Notes under the pieces: generated by a model
Told to the model about the DNA's origin: nothing
The model's input: the letters and a program-made list of their open reading frames with translations, nothing else
The model's database searches: none
From: Pseudoalteromonas phenolica
GTDB taxonomy: Bacteria; Pseudomonadota; Gammaproteobacteria; Enterobacterales; Alteromonadaceae
Length of the DNA: 64,000 bases
NCBI RefSeq assembly: GCF_001444405.1
Contig: NZ_CP013188.1
Location: forward strand, 62,001 to 126,000
Direction of reading: 5' to 3'
Program-made: the position numbers and the translations under genes
Shown here: in pieces, positions 1-6,078 of the stretch
Layout: each line of letters opens with the position of its first letter
Position numbering within the stretch: the first letter of the stretch is position 1

Positions 1-498
1 AAAAGCTTCAAACAACAATGGTAGGTTATATTTTTCAGCCATGGCCAAGTGCGCAGTTTGCTCGTTGGTCGCCAGTAGCATTAACTTTAGCGGTTTGGCA
101 TAGCTACTCACTGCCTGCATGACAGTTTCTAAAATGCCGTTATCGGCCATCATATCGTTATAAAGGGCTCCATGTGGTTTTACATAACTAATTGATAAAC
201 CATGTACTTGTGCCATACCGTCAAGGGCTGCAATTTGATAATGCAAACAATTTACTAACTCATCATGACTGAGCTTCATAGAGCGACGACCAAAGCCTTG
301 CTTGTCGGGGTAGCTTGGGTGAGCACCAATTTGCACATTATGCTTTTTAGCAAGCGTGAGGGTTTGAGCCATCACATCAGGGTCACCAGCGTGAAAGCCA
401 CAAGCAATATTTGCCAAATCAATTACTTGCATGGCGTGGCTATCTAATCCCATTTGCCATGCGCCAAAGCTTTCGCCTAAATCGCAATTTAATAACAT
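1..498 (-). CDS. pxpA: 5-oxoprolinase subunit PxpA (LamB/YcsF family), 3' end cut off by window
   Basis: Reading the minus strand from the ATG at 498 gives an open frame to the window edge, starting MLLNCDLGESFGAW and continuing with NIACGFHAGDP, IGAHPSYPD, GFGRRSM and YVKPHGALYNDMM. These are hallmark motifs of the LamB/YcsF family, whose characterised members are the A subunit of the PxpABC 5-oxoprolinase (ATP-dependent opening of pyroglutamate to glutamate in the cytoplasm). About 166 of the usual roughly 245 residues are present; the C-terminus lies beyond base 1. A GGAAGC stretch just upstream of the ATG is a plausible ribosome site. It follows the glycosidase gene by only 11 bases on the same strand, so the two are probably co-transcribed. 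The pxpB and pxpC partners would be expected just outside the window but cannot be seen. Family assignment is confident. Confidence 0.9.
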   Translation of the reverse strand, partial: MLLNCDLGESFGAWQMGLDSHAMQVIDLANIACGFHAGDPDVMAQTLTLAKKHNVQIGAHPSYPDKQGFGRRSMKLSHDELVNCLHYQIAALDGMAQVHGLSISYVKPHGALYNDMMADNGILETVMQAVSSYAKPLKLMLLATNEQTAHLAMAEKYNLPLLFEAF

Positions 499-509
499 GT
501 TTGCTTCCT

Positions 510-2345
510 TTAAATACTGACAGGGAGTTGGCCTTCAGGCTTTTCTAAACCCAAAATCACTTTTGCTAGCGCAGTAAACGCAGGACCAGAGATCATATTT
601 TTACTAACTACATCGACATTGTAGGCATAACTGGCCAAAACCGCTTGTGCGTATGACACATAAGTCGGTATCTCATAGGGCGCGCGCAGGCTAATAAATA
701 GCGTTGGCTTTCCAGCAAGCTTTGCCTGCTTAAGCAGCGCTAATAGTGCTTTTGGCTGTTCATTACGTTTGAGCTTAAAACTGTCAAGGGCCTTTACATC
801 ATCCATACCACCAATCTCAACAGCACTTTGTTGTGGGTTGGCATGGGCGGCTATGATCAGGTCTGAGTTAGTAATATTTTGATCTGCTTGTTTTGGATCG
901 AATCCTTGTAAGCTGCTACACGTGATGTTTAATTCTTGCTTGCTTAAAGAGAGTAAAGCTTGCTCAAGAGCATGGCATTTTTGCGTGTCAGGCATGACCA
1001 AATGGATGCGCTTATGTTTAGCTTGAATAGGCAATAGATCTTGGTTTTTCACTTGAGTGATGGCGGCAACAGCGAGTTCACTTTCAAGTTGTCGGTGACT
1101 CGGGTTCCCTAATGTTGCTTTAGCAATGGCGGCAGAGCGGGGCGCTTGGTCTGCCAAAAATTGTTGTTTGAGTGAAATGATACGCTGTGCCGATTGTGCT
1201 ATTTCAGTTTTATTTAGCTCACCTAAAGCAACAGCCGCGTTCAGCGCACTCATTAGTTCATCAAGCTTTTTAATATCGTCAGGAGTACGAATGGCAATCG
1301 GCATTAGGGCTATATCAACCCCAGCTTTAAAGGTTTCAATCACTGCGGATGTTGGGGTAAAAAAGTGGCTGATCCCCGCCATATCGAGTGCATCGGTCAC
1401 CGTCACACCTTGGTAGTTCAGCTTTTCTCGTAGCAAGTCGTGCATAATTTTTCGCGACAATGTAGCCGGTTTAATCATGGCTTCGCCTTGTTTGTTCACA
1501 AAGGTGCTGTTATCAAGTACGGGATATTGAATATGCGCCGTCATGATCATACCAGGCGCGTGCTTATCAATAATGTATTTAAAAGGTGCAAGCTCAACCT
1601 GTTCAATGCGTTGTAAATCGTGTTTAACAAGCGGCAAACCAGTGTGGCTATCGACCGAGGTATCACCGTGACCCGGAAAATGCTTAAGCGCTGAAACGAC
1701 GTTTTGCGCTTCAAATGCTTCAACTTGTGCTGCACCCATTTTTGCTACTTCGAGTGGGTTCTCTGAGAAAGAACGAACGTTGATCACCGGATTATCCGCG
1801 TTGTTATTCACATCAACGGTTGGCGCAAAGTTTACATTAATGCCAAGGCTGTTTAGCTCTTTACCAATGGCGGTGGCCACTACACTGGCATAGTGCGTAC
1901 CGTGCTTTTGGTAAGTTGCCCCTATGCTCATATTACCTGTGAACGAAGTCGCCTCAGCACGGTTGATACGAGCTACACGGCCACCTTCTTGGTCAATAGA
2001 AATAAACAAGGGTTGAGGATGTTTAGCTTGCTGAGCAGCCGTTTGTAAGTCATTGGTGAGCTTTACGATTTGTGTAGTATCTGGCACGTTTTCGGCGAAT
2101 AAGATCACGCCACCAATGTGGTGTTTAGCAATCAAATCTGCAAGTGCTTTGGGCAACTCGGTCATACCTTGTCTACAGGCTTTTGACCTGCCGCTATCGC
2201 AGTAATAACGAAAATCTAGCATCAACTTTTGACCAAGTTGTGCTTCTAAAGGTAGTTCAGAGGCATGATTGAGCGATTTCGCTGCACCGCTGGCACTGAT
2301 TGTCATGGCGATCACCATCCCGATATGTTTTAAAAATTGCGTCAC
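510..2345 (-). CDS. Exported glycoside hydrolase family 3 protein, NagZ-type beta-N-acetylhexosaminidase with C-terminal domain
   Basis: The 611-residue product has a signal peptide (about residues 1-22, MTQFLKHIGMVIAM...) followed by a GH3 TIM barrel. The segment at residues 221-234 contains KHFPGHGDT and ends DSH, the loop that in NagZ enzymes carries the catalytic His/Asp dyad. VTVTDALDMAGI around residue 318 holds the expected nucleophile Asp. Residues from about 400 to the end form a second GH3 C-terminal domain. Cytosolic Gram-negative NagZ is about 340 residues and lacks both the signal peptide and the second domain, so this resembles the two-domain secreted Bacillus NagZ (YbbD) more. 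Expected role: removal of terminal GlcNAc from peptidoglycan fragments in the periplasm. Substrate is inferred from family motifs; another beta-glycosidase specificity remains possible. It heads a probable operon with pxpA. Confidence 0.85.
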   Translation of the reverse strand: MTQFLKHIGMVIAMTISASGAAKSLNHASELPLEAQLGQKLMLDFRYYCDSGRSKACRQGMTELPKALADLIAKHHIGGVILFAENVPDTTQIVKLTNDLQTAAQQAKHPQPLFISIDQEGGRVARINRAEATSFTGNMSIGATYQKHGTHYASVVATAIGKELNSLGINVNFAPTVDVNNNADNPVINVRSFSENPLEVAKMGAAQVEAFEAQNVVSALKHFPGHGDTSVDSHTGLPLVKHDLQRIEQVELAPFKYIIDKHAPGMIMTAHIQYPVLDNSTFVNKQGEAMIKPATLSRKIMHDLLREKLNYQGVTVTDALDMAGISHFFTPTSAVIETFKAGVDIALMPIAIRTPDDIKKLDELMSALNAAVALGELNKTEIAQSAQRIISLKQQFLADQAPRSAAIAKATLGNPSHRQLESELAVAAITQVKNQDLLPIQAKHKRIHLVMPDTQKCHALEQALLSLSKQELNITCSSLQGFDPKQADQNITNSDLIIAAHANPQQSAVEIGGMDDVKALDSFKLKRNEQPKALLALLKQAKLAGKPTLFISLRAPYEIPTYVSYAQAVLASYAYNVDVVSKNMISGPAFTALAKVILGLEKPEGQLPVSI

Positions 2346-2430
2346 AGGCTACCTAAATTATCTGGCCTTAAACTGAATGAGCTAATTTAGCATTTGCAGC
2401 ACGGAATTAATAACCTACGTCGATAAAAAC

Positions 2431-2479
2431 ATGACACTTGTCATATCAATCAATGACAAACCTCACTGAAAACGTTTCA
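2431..2479. promoter_or_regulatory. Two candidate operator palindromes between divergent transcription units
   Basis: Seen directly: ATGACA-ct-TGTCAT at 2431-2444, a further ATGACA half-site at 2453-2458, and TGAAA-acg-TTTCA at 2467-2479. They lie between the minus-strand glycosidase (start at 2345) and the plus-strand small ORF and ABC exporter (start at 2534). Such short dyads are typical of dimeric repressor sites. Which protein binds, and which side is controlled, cannot be told from sequence. Confidence 0.3.
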
Positions 2480-2533
2480 TGCCTTTAGCCATACTAAACC
2501 CATCAAAGTTAATCTCGCACTGAGGAATTGGTT

Positions 2534-2665
2534 ATGGAAAGCATCATGTGGGCAGTATTAGGTATGGCATATTGCTTAATCGCAGTCGCATTAAGCACTT
2601 ATAAATACAATCGAGGTAAGCCATTTTATAGTAAATCAAGAAACACCGAGGTGAACTATGACTAA
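2534..2665 (+). CDS. Small single-pass membrane protein (43 aa) coupled to ABC exporter
   Basis: ATG at 2534 opens a 43-codon frame ending TAA at 2663-2665. The peptide begins MESIMWAVLGMAYCLIAVAL, a clear hydrophobic helix of about 20 residues, followed by a basic tail (YKYNRGKPFYSKSR). GAGGAATTGGTT before the ATG gives a ribosome site. The stop overlaps the start of the ABC ATPase (ATGACTAA, 8 bases), which suggests translational coupling. Real coding is supported by the overlap, the ribosome site and the membrane-protein profile. Function is unknown; a small accessory subunit of the exporter is an inference from position. Confidence 0.6.
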   Translation: MESIMWAVLGMAYCLIAVALSTYKYNRGKPFYSKSRNTEVNYD

Positions 2666-3608
2666 TTCAGTAGTGGTTTCGGTTAACAACTTACACCATA
2701 GCTATGGTGACAAATCCGTCCTTAAAGGTTTAGATTTATCATTAAAAGCAGGCCGAGTTTACGGATTTTTAGGTGCCAATGGTGCAGGTAAAACAACGTT
2801 AATTAACTTGCTACTAGGCCGATTAAAAGCGTCACAAGGTAGCGTTGAAATACTGGGTAATAGAGCGGGTTCTGCTGCTGCGAAAGCTAAAGTAGGCGCT
2901 ATGCTACAAATCGGCAGTTTACCTGCGAATTTGACTGTACTTGAACAACTCAATTTATTCGCGAGCTACTATCAGTCTCCAATGCCTGTCTCTAAAGCGC
3001 TGCGTTTGAGTGACTTAAATGCCCATGAAAATTCACCATTTAGCAAATTATCAGGTGGCCTAAAGCAACGTTTGTTGTTTGCCATTGCCATTATTGGCGA
3101 CCCACAACTGGTATTTTTAGATGAGCCTAGCTTGGCAATGGACGTAAATGCCCGTCAACAAATGTGGCAAACCATTCGACAATTAAAAGCACAGGGTAAA
3201 ACGGTGGTTTTAACCACGCATTATATGGAAGAAGCTGAAGTCCTAAGCGATGAGTTATTCATTTTAAATGAGGGAAAGATCATCGCACAGGGCTCGCCAA
3301 GTGAGTTAAGTCACAATATGCAGTTAAGTGAAGTGAGTTTTGCTTGCGAACTGAATGAGTCAGAACTCTCGGCTTTATTACCTGAGTGGTCGTGGCAAGT
3401 GAATGAGGGGAAGGCTGCAACCCGCTGTAAAGCACCAAACGCAATGTTAAAGCAAGCATTTGTAAATGGGCTTAGCTGCGATTTACTCAGCGTTAAACCT
3501 TCATCGTTAGAGCAAACCTTTCTTTCACTGACAGAAACCGCTGAACACGAAGACAAAACACCAGTAAATTCAGCATCAGAAAAATCTGCCAAGGAGCAAG
3601 CAGCATGA
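2658..3608 (+). CDS. ABC-2 type exporter, ATP-binding protein
   Basis: This 316-residue ATPase has a Walker A motif GANGAGKTT (residues 39-47), the ABC signature LSGGLKQR, Walker B LVFLDEPS and a switch His in TTHYMEEAE. MEEAE after the switch His and the low-complexity C-terminal extension (from about residue 225, ending in a charged tail) are typical of CcmA/NatA-like ATPases that power ABC-2 permeases. Its start overlaps the small membrane ORF by 8 bases and its stop overlaps the permease start by 4 (ATGA), so the three genes form one translationally coupled operon. Substrate is not evident; lipid, drug or peptide efflux are all possible for this class. Confidence 0.9.
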   Translation: MTNSVVVSVNNLHHSYGDKSVLKGLDLSLKAGRVYGFLGANGAGKTTLINLLLGRLKASQGSVEILGNRAGSAAAKAKVGAMLQIGSLPANLTVLEQLNLFASYYQSPMPVSKALRLSDLNAHENSPFSKLSGGLKQRLLFAIAIIGDPQLVFLDEPSLAMDVNARQQMWQTIRQLKAQGKTVVLTTHYMEEAEVLSDELFILNEGKIIAQGSPSELSHNMQLSEVSFACELNESELSALLPEWSWQVNEGKAATRCKAPNAMLKQAFVNGLSCDLLSVKPSSLEQTFLSLTETAEHEDKTPVNSASEKSAKEQAA

Positions 3609-4342
3609 GTAGCATAAGTTTATATAGTCTCAAACAAGAAGCGTGGTGCGACTCTAAAAGTGTATTTAGAAACTTAGGCTTTGTGATCCCGACCTTAGCG
3701 TTTCCATGTGCCTTTTACTTGTTTTTTGGAGTCGCTATGGGAGATGAAAAAACCAGTAGCTATTTGCTAATAAACTACATTATTTTTGGAGTGATGGGCC
3801 CCGCTTTATTCAATTTCGGGGTTAATGTCGCAACTGATAGAGAGCAAGGTCTATTGGCGTTGAAACAACTATCGCCTATGCCTGCTAGTCAGTACTTAAT
3901 GGGTAAAACCTTTACGGCTTTGTTGTTTTCGACGCTGATATTTATTCTTCTTTCTACTTTTGCTGTGTTATTCTCAGGCGTGAGTATGTCGCTACTTAAG
4001 TGGGGGCAGGTCTATGCGTTAGCGCTGTTAGGTACTTTACCATTTTGCATGCTTGGCCTAGTGATGGGCTTAAGTTTTTCAGCAAAATCGGCCCCTGCGC
4101 TTGTAAATCTAATTTACTTACCCATTTCGATGCTGTCAGGTTTATGGCTACCAATTACTATGTTTCCTGAAGCACTACAGTGGTTTGCTTGGGTATTGCC
4201 AAGTTATCATTTATCTCAGTTAGGTCTGAGCATTTTAGAGATGCACCAAGGCTTTAACTTAGCGTGGCATTTATTAGGCGTTGCATTATTTACATTGCCG
4301 TGTGGATATCTAGCTACAAAAAAGTACAACTCCATGAAATAA
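3605..4342 (+). CDS. ABC-2 type exporter, membrane permease
   Basis: The 245-residue protein has about six hydrophobic segments (for example LGFVIPTLAFPCAFYLFFGVAM, a segment near residue 57, LLFSTLIFILLSTFAVLF and LALLGTLPFCMLGLVMGLSF), the expected topology of an ABC-2 half-transporter. The ATDREQGLLALKQLSPMP loop between the second and third helices is the conserved cytoplasmic element of ABC-2 permeases that contacts the ATPase. It overlaps the ATPase gene by 4 bases. It ends about 90 bases before a winged-helix regulator gene in the same direction. Confidence 0.88.
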   Translation: MSSISLYSLKQEAWCDSKSVFRNLGFVIPTLAFPCAFYLFFGVAMGDEKTSSYLLINYIIFGVMGPALFNFGVNVATDREQGLLALKQLSPMPASQYLMGKTFTALLFSTLIFILLSTFAVLFSGVSMSLLKWGQVYALALLGTLPFCMLGLVMGLSFSAKSAPALVNLIYLPISMLSGLWLPITMFPEALQWFAWVLPSYHLSQLGLSILEMHQGFNLAWHLLGVALFTLPCGYLATKKYNSMK

Positions 4343-4356
4343 AATCATATTGTAAC

Positions 4357-4379
4357 GCCCCTTTACAGAGAGGGGCTTT
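4357..4379 (+). terminator. Weak hairpin terminator after ABC operon
   Basis: GCCCCT (4357-4362) pairs with AGGGGC (4371-4376) around an 8-base loop and is followed only by TTTA. The stem is short and the U-tract poor, so it may be leaky and allow read-through to the regulator gene at 4436. Confidence 0.35.
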
Positions 4380-4435
4380 ACCTCTGGGCTTCATTCCTTT
4401 ACTCTTAACCTGTTGTTAATTATTTCTTAAAAAAC

Positions 4436-4990
4436 ATGAAGTTTAGTTTTCAGATTTTCCAGTTCGATTGTGAACACAAAATCCTTACCCGCCACGGAAA
4501 GGTTATTAAGCTAAAAGACAGAGCTGCGAATATGCTCAAGTTCTTTATTTTGAATAACGATAGAATTCTGTCTAAAGCAGAGCTATTAGAAACGGTTTGG
4601 CCAGAAAAAACCGTGTCTGAACAAGTCGTTTTTCAGAACATCAGTCACTTACGTGCCATTTTTGGTAACGATGCCATTAAAACCTTTTCAAAAAGAGGCT
4701 ATCAGTGGCAATTAGAGCTTACCGAAGTCACACAGCAAGCTGAAGAAGTTGTCGCGGCCCCAGCGTCACAAGCAGCTACAAAAACCGCGCCTGTTACAGA
4801 AGAAAGCAAAGCTGAGAGTGAGTCAAAAAATAGTGAAAGCTCAGACAGTGCTCAGCAAAATGATGCGCCAGCTTCTGACAGTTCACCTGAGCAGCCTGCA
4901 AAAGAGAGTAAGTCGACAGCTTGGCTCGGCATTTTGGGCGCTGCAGCCTTAGTTGTAGCAACAGCGATTTGGATGGCTGTTAAGTCTTAA
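4436..4990 (+). CDS. Membrane-anchored OmpR-type winged-helix regulator (CadC/ToxR-like) without periplasmic domain
   Basis: Residues 1 to about 95 form an OmpR/PhoB-type winged helix (KLKDRAANMLKFFI, LSKAELLETVWP, VVFQNISHLRAIF, IKTFSKRGYQW), the DNA-binding domain found in CadC and ToxR. A Ser/Glu/Ala-rich linker of about 65 residues follows, then one transmembrane helix at about 160-181 (WLGILGAAALVVATAIWMAV) and only two residues (KS) beyond it. Unlike CadC or ToxR there is no periplasmic sensor domain, so any signal must come through the helix, the membrane or a partner protein. It lies directly downstream of the ABC exporter in the same direction and ends at a strong terminator. Class is confident; target genes are unknown. 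Confidence 0.85.
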   Translation: MKFSFQIFQFDCEHKILTRHGKVIKLKDRAANMLKFFILNNDRILSKAELLETVWPEKTVSEQVVFQNISHLRAIFGNDAIKTFSKRGYQWQLELTEVTQQAEEVVAAPASQAATKTAPVTEESKAESESKNSESSDSAQQNDAPASDSSPEQPAKESKSTAWLGILGAAALVVATAIWMAVKS

Positions 4991-5010
4991 TTTATTTCTC
5001 TCTTTCTTTT

Positions 5011-5053
5011 AATAAAGCGATGGCAAACGTCGCTTTATTGCCCTCTTTTTTTT
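5011..5053 (+). terminator. Rho-independent terminator
   Basis: AATAAAGCGA (5011-5020) pairs perfectly with TCGCTTTATT (5030-5039) around a 9-base loop, followed by GCCCTC and a run of eight T. It closes the winged-helix regulator transcript. Confidence 0.85.
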
Positions 5054-5113
5054 CATAAAAATCAAAATCTTTAAAAATCCTTTTGAACTTTCCTGTATGC
5101 ATCTAAGTCAGTT

Positions 5114-5322
5114 ATACCAATCCTCTTAATTAAGCGAGCTATTTTGAGGCAAGAAAAACTTGTCGATAGTGAGGCGAAAATTTTGATGTTTAGTTGTTCT
5201 CGGCAATTGCTCCTGCATTGCTCTACCTTCTGCATCCATGCAGTCGTAAATGAGAAGTTTTTAACGAAGCTAGCGTCAGTTTTAGTCCCTCAAAATGATT
5301 GAGTATTATTGAGGGTTGGTAT
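5114..5322. repeat. Composite 209-bp element bounded by inverted REP-like palindromes
   Basis: The left end reads ATACCAATCCTC (5114-5125) and the right end GAGGGTTGGTAT (5311-5322); their reverse complements match at 11 of 12 positions. Each end is also a whole palindromic unit of about 37 bp: 5114-5150 runs ATACCAATCCTC...ATTTTGAGG, and 5287-5322 runs CCTCAAAATGATT...GAGGGTTGGTAT. The same unit recurs alone at 23234, 46726 and 58414. The centre (about 135 bp) has no open frame and contains a small dyad around CTGCATccATGCAG. This looks like a MITE or REP-type (BIME-like) non-autonomous element sitting in the leader of the next gene. Confidence 0.6.
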
Positions 5323-5350
5323 TTCACATAACTACCAAGGAAGCATAATA

Positions 5351-6016
5351 ATGAAATTATCAACAGTATTTGCAGTAAGCGCATTAATTAGCAGCTCTCT
5401 TTTTAGTCATTTTAGTTACGCAGAAGGGCGTAGTATTGAATATGGCGAGATGAATCAAGTGCGCGACATCGCCACTAATCAGACAAAATCAAAGTATTTT
5501 AAAACTGCATTTAAACTGAAAATTAATAACCCCGACATTAAGTTTAGTGATGTAAAAATTTGGCTTGAGCGAGAGGGTCAGGTAATTGCCAATGCAGTCA
5601 TTGATATAGAAGGTAATATCAGTCTACCTATTCTGCCTCAAGACGAAGCAGAAAAGACCATGTTACACACAAATAAAAATAAAGATGATGTGGGTATTAG
5701 CTTATATACGGATGTGATCCCACTCGATAGTGCTTTGCTCAAATATTCCGACGTATTTGTTTTGCTTGATGATATTAACGCTTTCACCGAGCAGATGGCC
5801 GGTGGGTTTTCTATGTTCATTCCTAGTATGGACGAAATCAAATTCACCTTTGATGCCCCTGCAACCATTACTGTAAAAGACAGCAAAGGCAAAACCAAAA
5901 CATACAAAACAGACGATGACTTTGTGATTGAAATTCCAAAAAAGAAACGCTGGATGCAAAGCGACACTTGGCTGCAATTTAGTGCTCTACCAACTAGATA
6001 CGAGCCGATTAATTAA
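5351..6016 (+). CDS. Exported protein of unknown function (221 aa)
   Basis: The ATG at 5351 was chosen because AAGGAAG precedes it and it opens a clean signal peptide (MKLSTVFAVSALISSSLF, cleavage after SYA near residue 24); the frame is open from 5309 but that part is inside the repeat element. The mature part (about 197 residues) has no cysteine, a beta-rich pattern and a central stretch with paired short hydrophobic segments (SALLKYSDVFVLLDD, AGGFSMFIPSMDEIKF). I do not recognise a family. It stands alone between the repeat element and a bidirectional terminator and is probably monocistronic. Periplasmic or outer-membrane-associated location is inferred from the signal peptide. Confidence 0.75.
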   Translation: MKLSTVFAVSALISSSLFSHFSYAEGRSIEYGEMNQVRDIATNQTKSKYFKTAFKLKINNPDIKFSDVKIWLEREGQVIANAVIDIEGNISLPILPQDEAEKTMLHTNKNKDDVGISLYTDVIPLDSALLKYSDVFVLLDDINAFTEQMAGGFSMFIPSMDEIKFTFDAPATITVKDSKGKTKTYKTDDDFVIEIPKKKRWMQSDTWLQFSALPTRYEPIN

Positions 6017-6034
6017 CTCTTACATTAAGTATAC

Positions 6035-6064
6035 AGAGCGTAAAGGGGCTTTACGCTCTATTTA
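6035..6064. terminator. Bidirectional terminator between convergent genes
   Basis: AGAGCGTAAAG (6035-6045) pairs perfectly with CTTTACGCTCT (6049-6059) with a three-base loop; ATTTA follows on the plus strand. It lies between the convergent exported protein gene and the S41/beta-lactamase-like lipoprotein gene, so it can serve both. Confidence 0.75.
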
Positions 6065-6078
6065 GGTAGCATTCCTAT

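Noticed and set aside
1126..1416. 96-codon plus-strand frame inside the GH3 gene
   Set aside because: Antisense shadow of a gene with intact catalytic motifs.
5309..5350. Upstream extension of the 221-aa exported protein frame
   Set aside because: These codons lie in the end of the repeat element and the signal peptide starts cleanly at 5351 with AAGGAAG before it.
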